Of a DNA stretch of 64,000 bases, positions 54,137 to 64,000 are shown in pieces (positions within the stretch are counted from its first letter, which is position 1; each line of letters opens with the position of its first letter). Both the position numbers and the translations under genes were made by a program. Under the pieces are notes generated by a model that saw only the letters and a program-made list of their open reading frames with translations, was not told where the DNA came from and did no database searches. This stretch comes from Apiotrichum sp. Y4204 (Eukaryota; Basidiomycota; Tremellomycetes; Trichosporonales; Trichosporonaceae). Location of the stretch: assembly GCA_025531455.1 (NCBI GenBank), contig JAMYHL010000086.1, forward strand, positions 652 through 64,651, read 5' to 3'.

Positions 54137-57100
54137 GAAAAGAGCGATTGGGATGTGTGAGATGGAGAGAAAAATAAGTGTGTGTAGCTAGAGAGAGAGA
54201 GAGTGTTGTGGTTGGAAAGGAGATTTTGGATGCCAAAGGTCTTGCAATCATTCATTTCATGCGCCACGCTCTTGTCTCTCGCACTGCAAAGTTCCTCCTC
54301 CACCGCTCTTGTCCTTGTCCTTGTCCTTGTCTCTCTCACCCATGTCTCGGCGCGCACCGGCACGCTCTGCGCTTTTGGGGTGTTATTTCCTAGTCGCACA
54401 TGCTGCACTGCTATACCCATTGGAACAGTGTACTACAAATTAAATCAAATAAACAGAAAACAAAAGCCCTTGGGTCTCGGAGGACTAACAGCTTTCTCTG
54501 ATGGCACGGGACAAGCAAGAGGTGCAGCTCGTGCAGCTGGTGCAGACTTGTCCACTCCACTCCTATGATTGTACAATTCCTGTGCCGTGTGCCCTTATGG
54601 CCCTGGTAAGCTATCATGAAGCCATTAGAGTACACTTGTCGGACGCCGGGTCGTAGGCTCACGCATCGTTCCAGAACTCGCCCGCGGCGTTGTGCCCGCC
54701 TGTACACATTGCTGTCGTACAGCCCTCCTAAAGTACGAAGGATACAGGATGTCAGGATCCACATGATACCATCATACTCCTTGGAGGGGCATCAGAAAAG
54801 AATGGCTGAAACAAAGGCATCAAGTCGGCTGTGCTGCGCACAACTCCATCTAGAAGAGAGCTTTGGAGCGTGTCAGAAACACAGACCTCCAGCCCTCGAG
54901 ATCTCAAGAAGTCTCAGCTGGATCAGCTGTCTGCATGACAGAGCATCAGGTGCATCTCGGCCACATGTGCGTGCTCCTTTGTGCCACTTGCAGTGGGCTC
55001 GTGTCCATGGCGGTGCCACAGTGCCTATTTCTGTCTTGTTCGAGCACTGTTACGGCATACTCACTGTTGCTGTTGCTGTTACGTCTCGGTTACGACTCCT
55101 TCACCCTCTGGTACCGCCCCCCTTCCGGGATTTCGAGACACGGCGGTCTCGGGGCGCAGCCCGCGCGCAGCTCTCATCCCACGCCTGCGATGCCCATTGC
55201 ATCGGAAACATCAGAGTCTAATAAGTTAAGGTTGACCTTTGCCCCCTGACTTGGGATTGCCCCTGTTCGTCAGTGGCCAGTAGCCATCAGCTACACCTGG
55301 ATTGTTTTCCACCCAACAATGACACCCACACAGCTTACATTAGTGCGCAGCACAGACATCTCGATGAGAATCACAGAGATGATAAGGATTTCTTGCCCAC
55401 ATGACTTCCTGACCTCTTGTCTTGTCAACAACTTATGGGACCGACAGGCCGACAGACTGCACAATCGGGAGGCGATCCTGATTTATCCACGGTCACCACT
55501 TGCGCCACCACCTGAGCTGGCTGTCGCACCCTGTATGCCGCTTGCCGGTTGCCGCATGTTGCATGCTTGAAGGCTGTACGCAGACACTTGCACCAGAGGT
55601 CTCAATACAGGAGCGCTGCACCACAGCTCATATCCCGCATAGCCGCGACTCGGGCCATGCAAAAGGAGCCTCGACCGTTTCAGGTTGGCTGTAGCGACGA
55701 GCACGGCAAAAGTGGTCTCGAGACAAGATGCATTCAGCAGTGAAACGTTTAATGTCTGTCCAACATTGGACATCTCTTGTCGGGCCGCATGTGCATTAAG
55801 GTTTACCGGGGGGCTCGGCCTCGCCGCCTGGCTCTTCAGTACATACCCGGTTGCCGACGACGAGGAGATCGAGGAGACTTGACGGAGACGGGGATGATAG
55901 AAATGCCCTTGTCGACATCCGCTTTATTCTCGTCGATAAACCACAACAAGGCGCCAAGAGCCCGTCCGAACGGCGGCATACTGATCTGCTGATATCTCGA
56001 GCGTCTCACGACTTGCACCCATCAGACCATGAGTCCTCGAGGGCGCGCTACGCTGTCGCTGACTCGCCGTCTCTGGACCAGCCAGACGACCGGCAAAAAC
56101 AAGAGGCCAAGCTGCATCTGCAGGCGCTCGAAAGAACAGCGCGAGCCCCGTTATGTCGGATATCTGCACGTGGCTGTCCGTCACTGGGGTCCACATCGTC
56201 TGTCCGCGGCTGTGCGGCATCTACAGTCAAGCCCGGCATGTCTTGAGTCGAGGTGAAGTACTAATGCCTCCTTTTGGTCTTGGGGATCATGTGGATGTTC
56301 CCGCTGTATCCTCCTCCACGCGCATGTGTACGTTCTGAAGGTCTGTATTCCCCCCAGGCCGCCCACAACGCACGAGGCACGCACGCTGAACGCTGGCACG
56401 CGCTGTGCCATGTGCCGCAACGCTATCCATGAGATTCCTCAAGTTTGCTCGGCGATTGTCAGCTCATTGATCACTGATGCTCTCATGCTTCTCGATGTCA
56501 CGACACTTGACGAAACACGCAGGTTTGGCGACGCAGAAATGCAGTACAGATGTACAGATGTGTCTCGCTGCCAGGTGGATAGGTGGGAGGCCAAACAGGC
56601 CGTGACTACCAATCAACCTGCACGCGTCCTCTTTACTTTGTCCCAAGACCACCCATCAGATCTCAGAACCACGCCGACGCCGACGCCGACCCAGCTAAGC
56701 TACTATCGAGGCCTTGAGGGATGTCCCCCACCTCTTAGGGGTACGGCGTCCGCGCTGCGGGCCTGTACCGGCAGAGACGCATAGATGCGCCACAAGCTGC
56801 GAGTTGCGTGCTACAGACAAGTGATGATGAATGGTCCTTTCTAATGACGTCCTGCTAGAGAGACCTATGCAGAACTATGCTATCAGGAGGCCCCGAGAGC
56901 GCCGCGTGCTGGCTTGCTGTGAACATGTCGAGAAAAGCGAAAGTGACCACCTGCACCATGCCCTCATGACATCGCCTGTCCCATCTGCTGTGCATTCGTG
57001 GCTCTTTCATCGCATCACATCTCATGGCATTCTGGGCATGCGCGGCTACCATCATCTGCGCGTGATCTGTGCCGCGTGTGCCGGCTGTCTCACCCTGCAG

Positions 57101-57365
57101 GTATGCATACATGCATGCATGCATGCATGGCTGCAGGGGGGCACGACGTTCTGCTGACTTCTGATCCATCTTCTAGATGAGGTGTTCGATTAGAGGATAT
57201 ACGGAAATACGAGCGCCTTCGCTCGGCAAGATCGGCATACGTCGGCGACTTTAACATGCGGAACGTTGGTATCACGCCGAAAGAGCAACGAGCAACGAGC
57301 AATGCACAAGGTGGTTTCTGCTCTCTCTCTCCCTCTCTCTCTCTCCTCTACCAACAATACACAAG
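54137..57365. other. Gene-poor 3.2-kb region
   Basis: Between two glycosyltransferase genes, no open frame with family motifs or plausible splice structure was found on either strand, and no tRNA T-arm consensus. It contains simple repeats: AG run near 54191, TTGTCC repeats near 54310-54335, GACGCC repeat at 56690-56712, and an ATGC run at 57111-57129 flanked by two CTGCAG sites (57095 and 57131). It may hold an unrecognised ncRNA or relics of a lost gene. Confidence 0.55.
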
Positions 57366-59248
57366 ATGGCACGGTATCAGCCCGTCCCTACAAGCGACGC
57401 TGACGCCTCGTTGCCGGGGACAGAATACCCGCCCTCTCATCCGTCCCATTCGTCCCATGCGTCACATCCGCGCGACTGGCGGTGCATGCGCCGCCCGGCG
57501 CTGCGCTACGGCCTTGTTGCGCTCGCGGGAACTCTGACGCTGTTGATCGGGGGATACGCCCTGCTCCCCTCACCCGGGGGTAGTCGGTACGCCTACTCGC
57601 CCTTTGAGCCGGCGACGGGCGAGCCAAACGCCGCGCCTGGCCTCTCACCGGAGGGCATCTTTTTCCGCGATCAAACACCAGGAGTCACGGCCCAGCGCTT
57701 CTGGGCAATGGCCGAGCAAGAGGTCGCCGCCTCGGGGCTAGATACGTGTGGAGACAAGCTCGGGCGCGCGCTCATCGATGCATATGTCCGCCAGCGCGTG
57801 GACTATTGCGGCGACGGCGGCGCCTTTGCACTCGAACCTCTGGATACCGGGACACATACACACTGGACGCCGCAGGACGGGAGCATCGCGCCGGCATCCG
57901 CAATCTGCATGCCGGTCCACCGCGACGACGCATCAAAATGGTGGCCGTACCCCGCTGCACCGTGCGTGAGCCGCAACTTGCACCCAACAGAAAATGGGTT
58001 CGAGGCGCGCTGTCCCGTCTCGGCCGACGGCGAGAAGCTCATGGAGGAAATGGGAAAGGAGCGCTTTTTTGGCAAAGACCTCGCGGGGGTCGACGCCGAC
58101 GTGCAGTGCTCGAGCAGGATTGAGCGGACGGTACTCATCATCCACCGCCAGGACCAGTGGAACCCGTGAGTGGACCCGGCTCTGCAGTTCACTAATGTCA
58201 GATTCCATGTCGCAGAGGACCTGGTGACCACGCTGGTCACGCTCTTTATCGCCGAGGGCGCCGTACCCGGAATTGCACGCGAGCGCCTCCAACTCGTGTT
58301 TACAGACGACTTTGGCATGGACAAGAACCACTTTACGCCGCTGTACGACCGCATTGGAGCATGGGCGCCGCGCCGCCTCACGCTCGATCCGTGGCGCAAG
58401 GGGGAGTGCCGTGAGTTGAGGTTCAGAGGGCAGGCCGAGCTGACAATAGTGACAAACGCGATCCACTCCATCGGTGCCGGCGCGTCCTTGCTGTCCGCAA
58501 CAGGCGTGGGCGAGAGGTACGTGCAGTATGTTCTCATATCTGACCGCAGCAACCGGTGCACGTCGAGCATTACATGGGCGGCAGCACACTACTACCGGCA
58601 CCTGTTCGGCCTCCTCCCGCCCGCCAAGCCGCGTCGGAGCATCAATGTGCTGTATCTTTCGCGCGCAAAGCTGGACAAGTACGCGCAGGCGCACGGCGAC
58701 TGGTCCCAGTGGCGCGGGTATCGCGAGCTCACGAACGATGCCGAGCTGGTATCCCATCTCCGGGCGAGTCTCGGCTCGATGTGTGTTGGCACCGAGGCAG
58801 ACTGCGTGTTCAACGCCGAACGCGACCAGCCCGAGACGTGGGCCGCGCCCGACGGAGACGTCCCGGCCATCCGCTTCGCCACTATCGATCCGAGCGTGCA
58901 CGCCCTCGAGACGCAGGTGCACTATGCCGGCAACGCGGACATTATCATCGCGCAGCATGGTGGTGCGCTCGGTCTTGCGCTGTTCATGCCGCCTGGTCGG
59001 GGGGCGATCATCGAGATGCAGGGTGAGTATTAGAGTTGAAGCGTATGATAAGAACTCAGGAGGAGTCCAGATCTTTGCTGACCGCAGTGGAACAAGTAAA
59101 GGCAAACTTCCACTTCGAGCACCTCGCGTACCAGACAGGGCAGAGGTACCAGCCGGTCAAGATCGACCGCACCGTCAATGTCGACACTGTCTGGCACGCG
59201 GTGAGGGCACAGGTTGAGGCGCTGCGGTCGACACATGGGTTGCGGTGA
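57366..59248 (+). CDS. GT61-like (DUF563) glycosyltransferase, type II membrane protein
   Basis: Five exons with introns of 36-63 nt; about 560 residues. The N-terminus has an anchor helix (YGLVALAGTLTLLIGGYALL) at about residues 48-67. The luminal part has paired cysteines, then LIIHRQDQWNPFHVAEDLV, QLVFTDDFGMD, ITWAAAHYYRHLFGLLPP, LYLSRAKLDKY, and the diagnostic HGGALGLALFMPPG near the end, as in the GT61/DUF563 family that includes xylosyl- and O-GlcNAc-transferases. In Tremellomycetes, surface glycans are xylose-rich, so a xylosyltransferase is an attractive inference, but the donor sugar is not shown by sequence. The last splice skips an AG-containing alternative at 59078 to give EMQVEQVKANFHFEH. 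Confidence 0.85.
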
Positions 59249-59693
59249 GAGTCAAGTGGGACAATTAGCGGTACACTATATGCATTGGTCTTGCGAGTGG
59301 AGTGTGCTCCCTCATCCGGCGACGTTGGACAGGACTCGCTGCCTCTCTAGTTTCCGAAACCTAGGAAAGTCTCCGAGCCCACTTGTTTACAATGTCCTTG
59401 CATGCCTCAAAACTAGCTTACATCCAAGTGTACATACACGACTTGGTTCTCTGGGTCTTGTTCGATTCGAGCTTCGGGTCTGGGATGGTTTGGCTCCCAG
59501 TGCTCACAAGGTGAACAGCGGTCGGGAGCCTGTGGAAATAGAAACTGCGCGCTGCGCGTGTGTATGTGCGCCCAGCGCTCTATATCGCTGTCTAGTCTAC
59601 CAGCGCGCTGCTGGTTCAGCCACGACTCGGCCGGGTGACTGGTTTTATCTTATCGATGTGCGCAGGCAGGTCGCCTGCCTCGTCTGTGACATC
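59249..59693. other. Convergent 3' intergenic region
   Basis: 445 bp between the stops of the GT61-like and LIM genes. No further feature. Confidence 0.45.
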
Positions 59694-62488
59694 TTACAGC
59701 TCGGTCATGCGTTCAAAGCATTCTGTGCAAAACGCCTTGCCGTCGCGCGGGAAGAATATGTTGTTCGAGAACGGGAATGTGCATGTCTGGCGTCAGTTTA
59801 GCAAGAGAACACCCAACTCACAGCACACACAAAACACTCCCTGTGCCACTTTGCCCCCATTGCGCTGACTGCCACGTCTGGGATCGGGTTCTTACACGCG
59901 CGGCACTTTGGCTTGTGAAGGCGCAGGTGGCAGCGCTCGCAGTAGGGGTGGCCCTTGTGAATGACAAACGCGTTCGTCTCTCCCTCTTCCTCGTTTCCGC
60001 CACCAAACTCGGTGCCCGCCGCGGAACTCTTGCTCGGGTCGAGGAAAGGGTCGCCGCACTCGGAGCAGAAGAAGTGTAGTTCGTGGTAATACCGCTCGCC
60101 GAGGACCTCGTCGTTGAGCGTGATGAACCGCGGGTCGACGATCGCCGTGTGGCAGTGATGGCATTTGTGCGCGAAGCGGTCGTGGTAGCACAAATGGCAA
60201 TACGGCTTACTCTCGTGCTCGTAACTGCTGACGTGCTCAAGCGGTCCATTGCAGTTGTCGCAGTTGAAGCACTGGGGATGCCAGCGCTGCTGCATAGCCG
60301 AGACAATGCGGCCAATGATCGGGTGGTGGCAGCCAGCACAGAGGATCGCACTGTTGGGTTCAATGCGGGTGGGGCCGACGGCCGAGCGTGGGCTGTTTGC
60401 GCGCTGAACAGGAGACCTGGAGCGGTCATTGCCCGGTACTGCAATTGAGATGGGGCCGGCGTCGCGCTCGTAGCTGGTGTGCGACGTTGACACCTCGATG
60501 GTCGGCAGTCCCGAGTACGAGAAACCAGGGGAAGGGGGACGGTCGACAGCGATTGCAGGCGGGGAGACATTGATAGTCGGAGTCGGCGGCGTTCCCACTG
60601 TAATGGTCGGCGTGGGCGGCGACTGGTTGCCGATCATAATGGCAGGAGGCTTCGACGGTTCCACAACGATGGGCGGCGGGCCACGTGCAGCGGGTTCCTT
60701 GCGCGAACCGGCTGAGCTGACAGGCCGCTGAGGCGGGTCAATAGTGACAGCGGGGGCCTCGGGAGGGGAGCCAACAGTAATCACAGGCGGGGGCGGAGGG
60801 GGACCGACATTGTAGGACGGGACCAGAACGCGCTTTGTCGGGCTCTGCGACCGGGGACGCGCGACATTGTCCTTGACGGGATTCGGCGACGTTGAGCGGA
60901 CAGAAGGAGGCGCCGAGGACCCGATAGTCGTCGCCGCCATGCGGAAAGCTAGCTCGGACGCGCTCTCTTCGGCAACAGGAGACGGTCCACGACGAGGAAG
61001 AGGTGGGTCGTTACGCCGGGTCGGCGATGAGCCACGATCAAGACTCAGGCTCGAGCGGACACCGACTGGAGGCTGCGGAAGTTCACGCTTCGGGCCGAAT
61101 CCGCCGCGATCGACAGAACGAACCGATGACACCGTGTCGCTCCGCTCAAGAAGGGCCTGCACAGCAGCATTGTGGACAACTCCAGGCGGAAGACTGCTCA
61201 TCGGCCTGCCAGGAATGGAGTGCTGCGGAATCGACCGCTGTGGGATTGGATGCCGCGGAACAGCGGAAGAGGTCGGTGAAACAGACCGCATCCCAGGGGC
61301 TGGTGACACCGGCCGTGCTCCGTTAGCACCAGGAGATGGAGAGACGGGCCGCATCGGGTGTGCCGCAGGCGATGCCCAGTGAGTCGGAGGCGCATCCTGT
61401 CTGCCAAGGGGCTGCGGAGCGGAGTGAGGAATCGGCGACACGGAACGTGCTCCGTTGGCTCCAGGAGACGGAGAAGGGGCCCCCATCGAGTGCGGCGCCG
61501 CGGAGGGCCCCCAGTGAGGTGAGTGAGGCGCTTCCTGCCTTCCGCGGTGCTGGGCCGGAATGGGCGGAACCGGCGGCGTCTCGACTCCGGCCCAGGGCTG
61601 AGGACCAGGGCTGGGGGACGGGCCGGAGACACCCCTGGGAGTGGGGAGCGCGCGTCCCCCCGGAGCCACAGGCGAGTGAGGGGGTGCAGGGCCGCTAATG
61701 CTGCGAGGCGGAGGAGTGGGCCGCGCGCCAGGTTCGCCATTCGCCGAGGCCATCATACGCATTGTCGCCGCCGATGGAGAACGGGGCGGGGCGGAAGGCG
61801 ATGCCGGGGGTGGAGCGCGATGAGGCAGCGCTGGTGACTCTGGCGCCTGTGTGGTTGCTTTGGGCGCAGGAGATGCCGACGCGGGAAGAACTTGTGCCGC
61901 AGCTGCCTCGGCGGCCTTCCTCCGCAGCTCCGCCTCGCGTTCGCGCTTCCGCTCCGCAAACGTCTTGAACTGCGGCGCCTGGTAGTCTGCCTTGCGAACA
62001 GGGGACGGAATGGCCGGTGGCCCGACCGGCTCTAGCGGAGGCGGGGTGTACGTGGGGAAGCCCTGGAAGCCTTGGTATCCGGGTGCGCGGGGCGGCGGGC
62101 TGCGCGATGGGAAGCCGCCGTGGGTCGAGGGGTGTGAGGGGGAGTGGCTCGGCATGCCAAAGTCGTTGAAGCTCTGCTGGCCCACAGAGTTTGGAAGAGT
62201 CGGAGGAGGAGGAGGGTAGTGGGGGTGCGAGTGGACAGTGTACGACTGGGGTGGTGTATTGTACCCGTGTCCAGCGACAGTGGCAGGAGGAGTGTATGGC
62301 CCACCGCCGTGCTCGTAGCCGCCGTTACCGTAGGGCTGTGGGGTATGCGATCTGTAAGGCGAGGGCGGTGCGGGCGAGTGGTGGTTGTTCGGCGCAGCCA
62401 TGTGGGGAAGAGAATGGGGCGGCGCCGGCGCCGCTGAGAAGTCAGTGCGGGCCGAGGGCGAGTCCCTACCTGTTTGATAGGCGTACAT
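59694..62488 (-). CDS. Paxillin-like protein with three C-terminal LIM domains
   Basis: Two exons; about 925 residues. The first about 690 residues are Pro/Ser-rich with SH3-type motifs (PPPPPPVIT, RRGPSPV, TPPVPPIP) and repeated SPSPGANGARPVSP blocks, plus one basic helix (FKTFAERKREREAELRRK). Three LIM zinc fingers follow: CAGCHHPI to CHLCYHDRF, CHHCHTAI to CERCHLRL (with an acidic insert), and CRACKNPI to CTECFERM. The third is completed only by splicing the 35-nt intron at about 59808. Fungal relatives such as Pxl1 and LIM-RhoGAP adaptors work at the septum and polarity sites in Rho1 signalling; no RhoGAP domain is present here. The start at 62488 is the last Met before the disordered region; a frame-neutral 36-nt intron may follow codon 6. 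Confidence 0.85.
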
Positions 62489-63136
62489 GGCCTGGGAAAA
62501 GCAACAGCGAAATGAAAACTGAGTAAAGAAACAGAGATGAAAGGAGAAAGGGGAGAGAGACGAGGACGAGGCAGAGGTGTCTGGACGCGAGTTGTGATCG
62601 TGAAGAAGAGGAGTGTGATGGAGAGAGCAAGAGGTGAAAGAGGTCGAAAGATGATTGATTGTTGTTGTTTGTTGAAGAGACAAAGAGGGCTGAGTCGGCG
62701 AGCGCAGGAGGCTGGATGGAAGCAGCGGAATCAAATTTCCCCACCGTAGACACAAAAAGGTTAAAAAAAATCACTCGCGTCCCTGCACCTCTCCCATCCG
62801 TAGTGGGCACCAAATCATCTCGCTCCACAACAGAGTCCAGATTCCTAACCCGCGGAGCGGCACCAAACATGGGCCCTTATAAACCTTTTTTTCTGGGCGT
62901 TGGACCAACCAGATGACGCTCTCCTCTCCGTCCGTCATGAACGCGTACGTCGATGCCATACATTTCTACGGCATGCTTGCTCCAGGGAATCGGAAGGCTG
63001 TACAACCCCCCGTTTGATCGGCTAGCGCGATTCCAGCATCAACGAATCGTGGCCACCTGCATCACTTCTGCATCGAGTCCATACTGCATTTGCCGACCAT
63101 GTATCTTTATCATATCTACAATGTATAGTTGTTCGT
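62489..63136. other. Intergenic region
   Basis: 648 bp: LIM gene promoter and leader (purine-rich, GAAAGGAGAAAGGGG near 62537) and the 3' flank of the esterase. An A run at 62763-62770. No gene is supported. Confidence 0.45.
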
Positions 63137-64000
63137 TCACAGCTCGTCGTGGCGGGGAATCTTGGGCTTGTGCCCGCCAATCGTGTCGCGTGGGTTCTTG
63201 GGGTCGATGTCTCCCCAGCTGGGGGTCAGCTTGGCTATAGTGACGGCGAAGCTCACTGCGGCAGACGCATGGGGATCTTCTCGGGCTCGAGCTCGGGCCA
63301 GTGCTGGAGGACAAGCTTGGTGAGTTCCTCAAACAACACGTTGTACCCGAGAGGCGTAAGGTGCAGGCCATCACTGTCATCAGCGGGATTCCCACTCAAC
63401 CGCCGTCAACGCACGTGAAGAACGGCGCAAGCTTCTCGCGCTCAATACCGCCCGCGGCATCAACAACAGCATTCCACATGTCGACGGTCGGCACACCGAG
63501 CTCCTTGCCGACCTCGACGGCCGCCATGGCGTAGCGCTTCGTGCGCTCAAACTCGCGGTCGAGAGTGGGCTCGGGGCCCTGGGATCCGAACTCGCGCCAG
63601 CGACGCAGTTGACCGAGAACGCGTTCCTCCTCAATAATCGGCGGACACGAGATGAGCACAATCCGCGTTCCCGGGGCGTGCCACTTTGAGTTCTTGCTGC
63701 GCACGTTCTCGACCATCGTGCGCAGATTCGCCTTGTACCGGTCCAGCGGGACGTACTGCGGGCGGTCGTCGAGGACCGCATCGTTTGCGCCAAACCAGAT
63801 GGTCAGGAGCTGCACGTCCTGCGCACGCCCCGCCTTGCGGTCCTCCTGCGTCGGGAACACCTGCTCAAACACCGGGACGCCCCTGCTGTCAGTGACGTCG
63901 AGGCACATCCGCACCAGTCCGAGTTGTAACCTGCTGTCAGCTGGGTGATCAACCGAAGAACAACACCCACCGCCAAAGCCGCGGTTCAGCACATCGAGAC
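63137..64000 (-). CDS. SGNH/GDSL hydrolase, isoamyl acetate esterase (Iah1)-like; 5' end outside window
   Basis: The upstream exon with the GDS serine motif lies beyond 64000. Visible exons join as LDVLNRGFGG, YNSDW (a 15-nt exon), GVPVFEQVFP, then the block III motif TIWFGANDAVL (Asn ligand of SGNH enzymes), and after an intron of about 42 nt FFTDGLHLTPLGYNVLFEEL, block V with catalytic Asp and His. A final exon gives HWGDIDPKNPRD and ends HDEL at the stop 63137. Relatives hydrolyse short-chain acetate esters. The terminal HDEL is the canonical ER retention tetrapeptide, which would place this enzyme in the ER lumen if a signal peptide exists upstream. Confidence 0.85.

Noticed and set aside
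54616..55221. 201-codon plus-strand frame in the gene-poor region
   Set aside because: No recognisable domain, unusual Cys/His/Arg mix, no plausible promoter or splice signals.

Overview
The window is nuclear DNA of a fungus, most likely a basidiomycete yeast-like fungus of the Tremellomycetes; order Trichosporonales is my best guess. The reasons are GC-rich coding sequence, many very short introns (34 to about 60 nt, donor GTGAGT or GTAAGT, branch site CTGAC or CTAAC a few bases before the acceptor), compact and often divergent genes, and typical fungal families: Zn(II)2Cys6 regulator, Shr3 permease chaperone, Pra1/Aspf2-type HRXXH protein, YAT-type amino acid permease, DHA1 transporter. No bacterial operons, CRISPR arrays, rRNA genes or intact transposons are visible. 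Exon-intron structures were worked out by eye from splice signals and reading frame; there is no transcript evidence.

Layout. 1-1.8 kb: 3' part of a cysteine-rich Stig1-like repeat protein built from near-identical tandem units. 2.1-3.0 kb: decayed 2-oxoglutarate dioxygenase pseudogene. 3.7-8.7 kb: amino acid permease converging on a Zn-cluster regulator. 8.7-12.8 kb: repeat-bearing intergenic DNA, then a secreted HRXXH (zincophore-type) protein whose tail is a tandem array in which every unit carries its own 42-nt intron. 12.8-21.1 kb: alpha/beta hydrolase, acyl-CoA synthetase, class III sirtuin, Mpv17-family membrane protein, and an intronless aromatic-ring FAD monooxygenase. 22.4-26.8 kb: very long Ala/Glu/Pro-rich acidic protein. 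28.6-38.5 kb: DUF167 protein, DHA1 transporter, small membrane protein, RING-CH membrane E3 ligase, disordered Pro/His-rich protein, intron-containing tRNA-Gln(CTG), Shr3-type chaperone. 39.3-54.1 kb: housekeeping block with 2-isopropylmalate synthase (leucine), a Ser-rich protein, imidazoleglycerol-phosphate dehydratase (histidine), a Mau2/Scc4-like cohesin loader, a divergent pair of mitochondrial ribosomal proteins (uS8m and mS45/Bot1-like), and a GT17 glycosyltransferase. 54.1-57.4 kb: 3.2 kb without a recognisable gene. 57.4-64 kb: GT61-like glycosyltransferase, paxillin-like LIM protein, and a truncated SGNH esterase (Iah1-like) at the window edge.

Functional links: the Shr3-type chaperone is the known ER packaging factor for the permease family found at 3.7 kb. 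The two divergent mitoribosomal genes share a 358-bp promoter. An acyl-CoA synthetase lies tail to tail with a sirtuin carrying the SIRT5-type Tyr-x-x-Arg signature of acidic-acyl deacylases. The most unusual locus is the HRXXH gene at 10.4-11.9 kb.
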